Positions 34,818 through 42,290 of a DNA stretch of 64,000 nt are shown in pieces (position 1 is the first letter of the stretch; each line of letters starts with the position of its first letter). The DNA is from Ochlerotatus camptorhynchus (taxonomy: Eukaryota; Arthropoda; Insecta; Diptera; Culicidae), in contig NW_027040812.1 in the NCBI RefSeq assembly GCF_037179485.1, positions 3,691,001 through 3,755,000 of the forward strand. Reading direction: 5' to 3'. A model generated the notes under the pieces. The model saw only the letters and a list, made by a program, of their open reading frames with translations, did no database searches and had not been told where the DNA came from. The position numbers were made by a program, and so were the translations under genes.

Positions 34818-35310
34818 TTTAAATAGTTAGGTGCTCAAGTAGGTAGGTTATCAAATTTTTAAATCCAAACCAAAACAGTCCCACAAAGGGTATCCTGTAA
34901 ATTAGCGCTAAACGCAATCATCACATTAGAATAACCAATTAACTAGAACAAAGATGAAGAGCCAAAGGCTAACCAATTGAAATGTTGAATTCAAATGTTG
35001 AAACATAAAAACCCAGAAAATAAACGTAAATTTTACTACTATTGTCTATTCCGTGGTGGAAATTGGAAGAAGTTTCCTCTACCAACCAATGAGGAATTTT
35101 TACATCCATGAATCATGCCTGAACACTATGGACTTGAATTGTGACACACTTGGATTCTATGTGCCTCATTTGGTGATATCAATAGCTTTGCACATCATAG
35201 TTCAATATTCTACTTTATCGACTTCTACTTTACCGAATCTAAAAAAGAATCGACAAATATATAAACAAAACTGCCAGAGGCCAGAGCTTTCACATATATT
35301 TTTAATGGGT

Positions 35311-35387
35311 CTGATTTGGGATTCGACCATGGACTGTTGGTGTGTGCTGCTGCTGGAGTCTTCGTTCGATCTCACTGTGCCACGGTT
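35311..35387 (-). promoter_or_regulatory. tRNA-like Pol III promoter boxes (possible second SINE type)
   Basis: On the minus strand TGGCACAGTGA (35382-35372) fits the A box TGGCNNAGTGG, and GGTCGAATCCC (35328-35318) fits the B box GGTTCGANTCC. Their spacing of about 54 bases is within the tRNA range. The downstream 80 bases are T/A-rich without an obvious tail. It could be a SINE head or a tRNA pseudogene, or a chance pair. Confidence 0.4.
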
Positions 35388-35784
35388 GTTCTCATATATA
35401 GTCGGGTTGATAGGATAAAGTCACAAGTTTTGTTTTCGATGTTTACCTTTCTGAGCAAGCAATTCACATCGCATTGAAATGCAAGTTTGAAACACTATTA
35501 ATTAACGTGTATAACGCATTGAACCAAGGTGAAATACACTTAAAGCAAATGTGATTGTGCATTTAAAAAATCAAGTGCTTAAACACTTCTATCAAACGTG
35601 TGGAATTTTTTGAGTGTGTGAGAGCATCGCATTGTTTTAGTGACTTGACTGCAAGCCGCGTCATCGTCACTTTCTCATAATCGATCCTGTTGATGGCGCC
35701 ATCTGTTTGTCAGATCGTACGCTATTCATCAGTAAGAGTATCTCCACCTACTCTTCAGCTAAGGTTAGTTAGTTAATTATCATT

Positions 35785-35821
35785 ATTATGGAGACTTTCA
35801 GCCGAACGCTGGTTCGTCTCC
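35785..35821 (-). repeat. Short LINE-tail-like stem-loop, copy 6 (GAGAC/GTCTC subtype)
   Basis: On the minus strand GGAGACGAACCAGC pairs with GGCTGAAAGTCTCC, followed by an ATAATAATGATAA tail and then TTAACTAACTAAC. Compared with copies 2-5 the outer T-A pair is replaced by C-G on both strands of the stem. It lies immediately upstream of the LINE 5' segment at 35830. Confidence 0.65.
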
Positions 35822-35829
35822 GGTATTCA

Positions 35830-36868
35830 GCTATGGTTCTTATCATGCTTGGGGTTTGTTAGAGTTGTGCAAACGAGCTCATTGAGCGGGCGTGGTGAAT
35901 TCTGTTCGGCTCAGTTCTGCCTTGAGTGCTCGAGAATTGATAGTACCATCTGTGCGAAGGTTTCAGGTAACACGAACCTATTCTGGATGTGTAATACTTG
36001 CAGTAAACTGATGGAAAATGCTCGATTCAGGAATGTCATGGTTTCAACGAACGCCGCAATATCTCAGAACTTTGACGAACTGAAGAATGAGATCCGCTGC
36101 AGCGTATTACATGAAATAAGGTTAGAAATTCGCACGAATTTCAAAAAGCTTATCGAAGTGGTACCGAAAAATCCAGTTCAGATCCTCCAAGAGAAAACGT
36201 GAGAACGACGGAAAATCTGAACCGACTCCAAAAAGATCATCGCAGCTACGTCGTGGCACAGACTGTTCAGGGCAATCTGTCTCAACCAGCGCCACCGTAA
36301 AATGCAACATGTTTTGGTTGTATCTTTCCGTCGAAACACCTGTGCAGCAGAATTAGTACGACAACGACTAGGATCCACTGATTTGAAAATCCTGAAGCTA
36401 ATTCCTAAAGAAAAGGATGTGCAATTTTTGAACTTTGTGTCGTACAAAGTAGGGATGCCTATACAGTTGAAGCATAAAGCAATGTTGGATTCCACTTGGC
36501 CCAGTGAGATATCGTTTAAAGAGTTTGAAGAAAGGAGCATTCCCAGAAAGGTTTTTTGGAAGCCAGCCGTTCAAACCAGACCCGGAACTGGACCCACCAT
36601 TCCGAACATTTCGAGCAACGCAGAGACGACTATCATAATGGACCAAGGCCAGTAACATCTAACAAAACTGATTAGAATTTCTCGAACCGTCCCGTATGCT
36701 CGAATGGAACCAATCTGCAATACTTTACGGTGTATTACCAAAATGTAAGATCTTTATTAGCGAGACTTTCAGTCAGAGGCTGGTTAAAAATAACGAGCTT
36801 TTTCTGGAACTTTCTGCCTGTGAATACGACGTAATAGTACTTACTAGGATAGGTAATCATGATCATTT
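35830..36868 (+). mobile_element. LINE 5' part: ORF1 with zinc-binding domain and start of ORF2
   Basis: The frame 35849-36202 contains FCLECSRIDSTICAKVSG followed by NLFWMCNTCSKLM, a Cys-rich PHD-like domain typical of ORF1 in some mosquito CR1/L2-type LINEs. A frameshift leads to 36302-36655, with VRQRLGSTDLKILKLIPK, VQFLNFVSYKVGMPIQLK and STWPSEISFKEFE, the second ORF1 domain. ORF2 begins near 36717 with VYYQNVRSL, the start of the endonuclease, and continues NNELFLELSACEYDVIVLT. The stem-loop motif (copy 7) interrupts it at 36750-36786. The element breaks off near 36868 at the composite repeat; RT is absent. Confidence 0.78.
36750..36786 (-). repeat. Short LINE-tail-like stem-loop, copy 7, inside LINE ORF2
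   Basis: Minus strand: TAACCAGCCTCTGACTGAAA then GTCTCGCTAATAAAGATC. The 5' outer strand of the stem (GAGAC) is missing, as in a 5'-truncated copy. It lies between NVRSL and NNELFLEL of the ORF2 endonuclease, where only a few residues are expected, so it looks like a very short insertion of about 30 bases. Confidence 0.5.
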
Positions 36869-36884
36869 TTTCAGAACAATGTTT

Positions 36885-38455
36885 TTTTTTTATTCCATTT
36901 GGGGTCCCAAACAACTATGCAAAATTTGGGAACGATTGGTTGTAATCCGCATTGCGTTTGAAAATTTGTATGGAAATTAGTATGGGATAACCTACTTTTT
37001 TGCATAAACCACGCATCTAAATGAGTTAAAGTATAGCCTAGGAAGAGCCTAACAACTTTGCTCATGGATGTATTTTTCTAGAATGCCCATAAAAAAATAT
37101 AGATCAATGTCAGGCTCCAAACTGAAATAAATTCGAAGTTGACTATTTTATCGGTATGGTATGTGCAGATGAAATATTCAAAAACAATAGATCTCGGAGT
37201 CGTAGTTGGAGGGAGGAGGGGGGGGGGGTTGTCACTCATATCAATGGAAGTAAAGCTTCAAGCTGAAATAACTTCGGAGTTTCTTATCTTACCGATTTGG
37301 TATGTTCTGATGAATTATTCAAAAACAAAAACAATTTACCATCTCATAGGCATATTATGAGATGAGGGAGGGCTAACTATACTCCCGACTCATTTAAATG
37401 GAAGTAAAGCTTGAAACTGCAATAACTTCGGTGTTTCTGATCTTGTCAAGTTGGTATTTTTTTTTTCCTTTGGTTTGTTTTTTTCCGTCGATCTTGTTTT
37501 CCGTGCTGAGCACCAATGCTACCGACGTGCCAGGAAGGCAGCTCCCACACCTGGACCCTACCTATCGACCCATCAACTCATGAACCGGGGACCAACGGCT
37601 TTACTTCCCATCCGAAGCAAGGCGTGATCAGAGATGTTATGCCTCAGAACATCCCGGCGGCGCCGACTGGGATTGAACCAAGGCCTGCTGGGGTGAGAGG
37701 TAATCACGCTTACCACTACACCACCGGCGCCGTTGTCTAGTTGGTATGTTCAGATGTATTCAAAAACATGTGCTACATTTAATAGGCGTAGTTAGATAGG
37801 AGAGGGGGGGTGGTTGGGGGGCTTACTGTTTTTTTTCCGCTCCTCACTTATATCAATGAAGGCAAACATAAAGACTAAAATAACTTCGGAGTTTCCCATC
37901 TCTCAAGTTGTTTTGATGCGTTATTCAAAAACATTTGCTCAATCTCATAAGAGCAGTTTGAAAACGAGTACCCCCATTCCTTTCCGTACTCTTTTGGTGC
38001 AATATACAATGTCAGATATATTCACACAAATGTTATTGGATTGTTATGATTATATTTAATTTTAATATATTCTACGATTTTTCAAGGTACTCTTTTCGAT
38101 GCTGTTCAGTACCCTGAAGCAATTATTGCTGTTGAACTATGTCTCGGGTGAATTTCTTGATAGGCCAGAAATTATTGTCACACCTCATTCCACTCGTTTG
38201 CCGGTTTTGGCATGAAGTTGGTCGAAATTTCGAAAAGAAATCAGCACTGTTAGAAATGACGTTTGACTTGGGAGCGCAACTGAAACGTAGCCTATTTAAA
38301 GTTAGCCCAATAAGCGAAATCCGACTGTACCTGTGTCTGAGATGAAACTGGTGAAGACAGTTTCCGTTTCCTCCTGTTTTTGGTTTTGACGTACGACTAC
38401 TTCTGTGTTTTCTATATGCGGGTGGCCCGAATGGCAGTTCTATATTTCAAATAAA
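36885..38455 (+). repeat. Composite dispersed repeat, copy 3 (full, split by a SINE)
   Basis: Starts TTTATTCCATTTGGGGTCCC and shares every block with 5005-6195. There are about four tandem units of 150-160 bases (starting near 37108, 37247, 37404 and 37863), each with AACTTCGG, TTGGTATGTTCAGATG, TTCAAAAACA and a G- or C-run spacer (longest at 37210-37229). The section with TTTTGGTGCAATATACAATG follows, then the frame 38139-38345 (PLVCRFWHEVGRNFE, KVSPISEIRLYLCLR), and the end GACGTACGACTACTTCTGTG-CTATATGCGGG. The SINE at 37458-37732 splits the third tandem unit. It ends at the truncated LINE near 38455. Confidence 0.8.
37458..37732 (-). mobile_element. tRNA-derived SINE, copy B, with 15-base target duplication
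   Basis: Minus-strand start GGCGCCGGTGGTGTAGTGGT with A box and the B box GGTTCAATCCC. The shared body follows, with an A-rich end near 37458. Flanks TTGTCAAGTTGGTAT (37443-37457) and TTGTCTAGTTGGTAT (37733-37747) differ at one base. The insertion site is inside a tandem unit of composite repeat copy 3, and removing the SINE restores the unit wording TTGGTATGTTCAG. Confidence 0.92.
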
Positions 38456-38459
38456 AGCA

Positions 38460-39133
38460 TTATATGTCAAACCAAGTGAAATATCTTGGATTAATACTTG
38501 ACCAAACATTAACTTTTAAAGATCACATTGAGGGCATTCAAGCCAAATGTAACAAAAATATAAAATGTTTGTATCCTCTTATAAACAGGAAATCCAAACT
38601 TTGCCTGACGAATAAACTTCTAATATTTAAACAAGTTTTTAGACCGGCCATGCTTTACCCTGTGCCAATATGGTCTAGTTGTTGCACTACCAGGAAAAAA
38701 GCACTTCAAAGGATTCAGAACAAAGTTCTGAAAATGATTTTGAAGTTGCCTTCCTGGTACAGTACTACCGAAGTACATAGAATTTCGAATGTTGAGACTT
38801 TAGCACAAATGTCCAACAAAGTAAATAATAATTTCCGGCAAAAATCGTTGCAATCCTCAATTGCAACGATTAATTCCCTTTATACTTAGATAAGATTTAG
38901 TTTTAGTTTTTAGTTTTAAGATATCAATTGTTATACTGACATGCAGGTTTAGAAAACCTGTTTAAAATACTGAATTGCCACGACAGGAACAATGTAAAAA
39001 CACTTAGCTATATATCATAACAATTAAGGCTGGTAAGTTACTGTAGTAACTAGAGCACCTAGATTAAAATTAAATGTAATTTATTTTGAATTTGGAACAA
39101 AAAAAGAGTTAAAAATATAAATAAAAAAAAAAC
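38460..39133 (+). mobile_element. Jockey-type LINE, 5'-truncated, with A-rich tail
   Basis: The frame 38464-38889 carries VKYLGLILDQTLTFKDHI, CLYPLINRKSKLCL, PAMLYPVPIWSSCC, LQRIQNKVLKMILKLP and EVHRISNVETLAQ, ending in a stop at 38887-38889. These blocks match in order the C-terminus of the Jockey-type element at 31-35 kb (YLGLTLDSKF, SLYPLINRKSTLSL, LQRIQNKILRMILNSP). A 240-base 3' UTR ends in an A-rich tail at 39113-39132. The truncation point abuts the end of composite repeat copy 3. The single open frame of 141 codons is unbroken, so the copy is younger than most here. Confidence 0.88.
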
Positions 39134-39940
39134 AGTTGGAGGGTGGTGTACAAGACACGACCGCATTGTTGACGTAGGACTACGAAATGTTTGTTCGATT
39201 TTCTAGTTTGTTGTTTCAGATATTATTTTGGAATTAAGTGAATTTTATAACTCAACTCTTTTGTAGAAAGTTGTGGTGGCCCTGAATTGTGATGGTTTCT
39301 TTATGGCAAATTTTGCTATAATCACTGGACCTCGTGTTTATTCGCGTTTACATATCACTTGCGCAGGAAATCAGTTTGGCACGGCATTTGTGACCAGCAT
39401 ACCTTCCAGTAGCATGAAACAGGTCATAATTTGCCCAAATATATCAATAAATTTGTTTGTTTTGCATTTGCTTATAGCAAAATACTGAACTTTTCGGGAA
39501 CATTCACGCCAAAGAACTCACCAACACATTTTTTGTTACATGCCTCATGCACGTAACAAATGAAATTTTGATTGCCTTTCTTTTTGAACACGCCGGTAAA
39601 TTACACAGACTCCTCCCATCATGAGTAGTTTGCTATCAAGTAGCGACACTGGCTCCTCTCCTTTTGTACTCTCTGTACTTTAAGTCTCTTCTCTATGTAC
39701 TCTGTATTATTTAACGGTTCGGACGATTTCGAAGATGTCGCGCAGCAGGAGAATGCAACGATGAGGGTTTCTCAAGAAACGGAATAAATTTAACCCACCG
39801 ATAAGACTACAATTAGAACATAATTTATTTCCCTAACAAATTATTTGATGTTTGTATCATTTTGATGTATTTAGTGACAAATTGAATGGGTGAATCATGG
39901 GTTACTCTATATAAATTCAATTCTAACTCTTTTCTGAAAT
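39134..39940. other. Unassigned sequence upstream of the histone pseudogenes
   Basis: Starts with GTGTACAAGACACGACCGC. No protein family was recognised; the frame 39273-39488 has no signature. It may include histone-cluster spacer carried with the H4 copy, but this cannot be decided from the sequence alone. Confidence 0.35.
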
Positions 39941-39964
39941 GAACTTGGGGCCCTAAAAAGGGCC
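39916..39964 (-). terminator. Histone mRNA 3' stem-loop and downstream element
   Basis: On the minus strand, 25 bases after the H4 stop, GGCCCTTTTTAGGGCC (39964-39949) matches the replication-dependent histone 3' stem-loop: a 6-base stem and a 4-base T-rich loop. It is preceded by AACAAAAC. About 14 bases further on, AGAAAAGAGTTAG fits the purine-rich histone downstream element bound by U7 snRNA. Both signals are intact although the coding region is not. Confidence 0.85.
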
Positions 39965-39988
39965 GTTTTGTTACGTTGGTTATAAGTT

Positions 39989-40271
39989 TTAACCCCCGAA
40001 GCCGTACAGAGTGCGTCCCTGTTGCTTCAGAGTGTAGACGACATCTATGGCCGTGACGGTTTTGCGCTTGGCGTGTTCAGTGTAGGTGACGGCATCACGG
40101 ATTTTTCTAGGAACACCTTCAGTACACCTCAGTACGCTTGACACAACCACGTCGAGCCAGACGACGGATGGCAGGCTTGGTAATGCCCTGGATGTTAATA
40201 CGCAGAACCTTCCGATGACGCTTGGCGCCTTCTTTTCCAAGAGCTTTGTCTCCCTTGCAACGACCAGTCAT
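39989..40271 (-). pseudogene. Histone H4 pseudogene, copy 1
   Basis: Minus-strand ATG at 40271 gives MTGRCKGDKALGKEG and AKRHRKVLRINIQGITKPAI, the H4 tail and first helix with several changes (Gly to Cys, Gly to Asp, Gly to Glu, Asp to Ile). After RRLARRGCVKR a deletion removes the segment that normally reads ISGLIYEET, and the frame shifts. The C-terminus IRDAVTYTEHAKRKTV then TAIDVVYTLKQQGRTLYGFG runs to the stop at 39989. H4 is normally 103 residues without gaps. This copy cannot make a nucleosomal H4. The retained stem-loop and TATA box show that it derives from a replication-dependent gene by DNA duplication, not from a spliced or polyadenylated mRNA. Confidence 0.92.
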
Positions 40272-40337
40272 TGTTGCTTGATGTTTGTCGTTGAACCGGG
40301 TGAATCGAAACTAAGCCAAAAGCGTAGTTAGCAACCT

Positions 40338-40347
40338 GTTATATAGA
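40338..40347 (-). promoter_or_regulatory. TATA box of H4 copy 1
   Basis: On the minus strand GTCTATATAACAGG lies about 70 bases upstream of the H4 ATG. The spacing suits a histone promoter with a short 5' leader. Whether it still drives transcription is unknown. Confidence 0.6.
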
Positions 40348-40430
40348 CAACCAGCTCTGCCGGTACCATATTTTCTCGCTTCCTACTGGCTATATACAGT
40401 CGTGATGATGCAGCTTTGTCGATATTGGGA

Positions 40431-40634
40431 AATTCTGCGTAATAACATCCAGGGCCTGCCATCCGTCGTCTGGCTCGACGTGGTGGTGTTAAGCGTATCT
40501 CCGGTTTGATCGACGAGGAAACCCAAGGTGTGCTGAAGGTGTTCCTAGAAATTATGCGCAAAACCGTCACGGCCATGGATGTCGTCTACGCTCTGAAGCA
40601 ACAAGGACGCACTCTGTATGGTTTCGGAGGTTAA
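40431..40634 (+). pseudogene. Histone H4 pseudogene, copy 2
   Basis: Plus-strand fragment beginning at the codons for LRNNIQG. About 10 bases are missing where ITK should be, causing a frameshift. RRLARRGGVKRISGLI then DEETQGVLKVFLE follows, then a deletion of the VIRDAVTYTEHAK segment, and finally RKTVTAMDVVYALKQQGR and TLYGFGG with a stop at 40632-40634. The N-terminal third is absent. After the stop AACTTATCACCAACGTAACA matches copy 1, but the 3' stem-loop is eroded (ATTGGTGACCCTGAAAAG). The downstream element survives as AGAAAAGTGTTAG. A TATATA tract near 40389 may be the remnant of its promoter. The copy faces away from copy 1. Confidence 0.9.
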
Positions 40635-40765
40635 AACTTATCACCAACGTAACATTGGTGACCCTGAAAAGTTAGAAATCATTTCAGAAAAGTGTTAGAA
40701 TAGAATTTATATAGAGTATCCTCTGCTTCCAAGTTTGGTTACAGGATTACAACTCTGGAGAGCAG

Positions 40766-40999
40766 CGGTACCGGTGGTGTGGTGGTAAGCGTAATTACCT
40801 CTCACTCAGGAAAGCGTAATTACCTGGGTTCAATCCCAGTCGGTGCCACCGGGATGTTCTGAGGCATAATATCTCTGATCACGACTTCCTTCGGAAGATA
40901 AGTAAAGCCGTTGGTCCTCGATTCATGAGTTGATAGGTAGGGTTCAGGTGTGGGTAGCATTGGTACTCAGTACGGAAAACCAATCCAAGAAAAAAAACA
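40766..40999 (+). mobile_element. tRNA-derived SINE, copy E
   Basis: Starts GCGGTACCGGTGGTGTGGTG with GGTAAGCG (A box) and GGTTCAATCCC (B box). Between the two boxes the phrase AGCGTAATTACCT is duplicated, lengthening the spacer. The shared body (CTGAGGCATAATATCTCTGA, CCGTTGGTCC, GCATTGGTACTCAG) and an A-rich end follow. Flanks GAGAGCA (40759-40765 and 41000-41006) may be a 7-base target duplication, shorter than in copies B, C and D. Confidence 0.85.
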
Positions 41000-41006
41000 G
41001 AGAGCA

Positions 41007-41390
41007 TTTTGTGTGGTCGATGGGGGCGTGTGGTTCTGAATTGGCAGCAAAATGTTCCGCACTTTTTTTTTTTTTTTGACTTTAAATGATCTATATTTCT
41101 TGAATTTGTGTGGTTTACATGTATAACTTATCAAGTGACACAGATGCGTCTTTTCAACTTTAGTTCCTGTGAAATTTAAATTATTATTAATTACAGTTCC
41201 TAGTCCTATCGGGCCTGTTTTAGAGAATGACCACCTTGGTGGGATTGGTTTGTTTTAAAATTTGAAAAAGGAGACTACTTATAAATACTATTTACAACTA
41301 CAACTAACCTACAGCTACTATATACACCTAATCTACTATATACAAATTGCTTATCAAAGCATGTTCTGATAAATTACATTTTTGTGCAAA
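41007..41390. other. AT-rich spacer, nothing recognised
   Basis: A T run lies at 41065-41079 and short CTACTATATACA phrases near 41316-41345. No element ends or coding blocks were found. Confidence 0.4.
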
Positions 41391-41394
41391 TTTA

Positions 41395-42290
41395 GTCTTA
41401 ATTTCATTAATTCTGGAATCTACAGGTTTCTAGATAGGATTGTTATCGTTGGATATTACAATCTACCGCAGTTGGTATGGTCGTATGATGAAGATGTAAA
41501 TAGCATTTTTCCGTCCAACGCTTCAACTGGACAGGAAGTCACTTTGGTTGAATATATGGTTGCCTCCGGTCTGCATCAGCTCAACAGCCTGCTTAATACA
41601 TACAGCCTGGTCGTACATTTGATTTGGCGTTTATAAACGAACCAAACCTTGTTGAGCTCATCGAACCTCCGTCATCGCTCCTCAGAATCGACAGCCATCA
41701 AAAAAGCAAGACGTTTCGAAAAGGCCTGGCACTGACAACATACCGCCGTTGTTTTTAAGAGAATGTGGTTCACTGCTGACGCCACTGACGATTATTTTTA
41801 AAAGGTCACTGTAAAGTAATTTTCCCGAAGCGTGAAAGTTAGCCTCGTTCAACCTTATCTTCAAAGCTGGTAGCAATCATGATGTTGAAAATTACAGAGG
41901 AGTTTGGATTTTATGCTGTCTAGCTAAATTGTTCGAACACTTGGTTCACAAAGCTCTGTATGCTGCCTCCTGACCGCTGATATCGGACTTTCAACATGGA
42001 TTTGTTAAGAAGCGATCTACGACGATGAACCTGATGTCCTACGTAAGCTTCCTGTCTTCAGAAATTGAGAATCGGCACCAAGTTGATGCCATATACTTCG
42101 ATTTCTCGAAGGCGTTTGACAAGGTTCTTCATGAACTCGTAATTGACTAATTCTAGCATCTGGGCTTTCCTAATTGGAAACCAACCAAATGGCTGCGCTC
42201 TTACCTACCCGGTTGTAGGGCATTTGTAAAATTAAATGGTATTAGCTCCCAGGAAGCATTATATATATATAATTGTACCACAAGGATCTA
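41395..42290 (+). mobile_element. LINE fragment: endonuclease end and RT start, cut at VPQGS
   Basis: The frame 41382-41636 has RIVIVGYYNLPQLVWSYDED, a late endonuclease block in which the usual GDFN/GDYN Asp is Tyr, then VASGLHQLNSLLN. After frameshifts, RT blocks appear from about 41840: FKAGSNHDVENYRGVWILCC, FQHGFVKKRSTTMNLMSY, VDAIYFDFSKAFDKVLHELV with the first catalytic Asp, and WLRSYLPGCRAFVKLNG. It stops right after VPQGS (42274-42288), so the catalytic YADD box and everything beyond are missing. The wording suggests a Jockey/CR1-like element distinct from the others. Confidence 0.82.

Larger units (their letters stand above)
31090..35035 (+). mobile_element. Jockey-type LINE, nearly full length, inactive
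   Basis: Two overlapping open reading frames in forward order make a Jockey-type LINE: a 5' leader (about 31090-31260), gag-like ORF1 (31261-32500), endonuclease/RT ORF2 (32490-34817) and a 3' UTR of about 215 bases with AATAAA near 35018. ORF1's stop and ORF2's start share ATGGACCGTGA (32490-32500), an 11-base overlap of the kind used for coupled re-initiation. Frameshifts, premature stops and a deletion in the endonuclease make it non-autonomous. No clear poly(A) tail or target duplication was found. It is the best-preserved LINE in the window. Confidence 0.9.

Noticed and set aside
35053..35418. 121-codon open frame after the Jockey-type LINE as a host gene
   Set aside because: No domain, no homologous block recognised, and the frame crosses a Pol III promoter-like segment on the other strand.
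39989..40240. Continuous minus-strand frame ending in a perfect H4 C-terminus, as if a short H4 variant gene
   Set aside because: The true H4 start at 40271 is in another frame and an internal segment is deleted. The upstream half of this frame is H4 sequence read out of frame.
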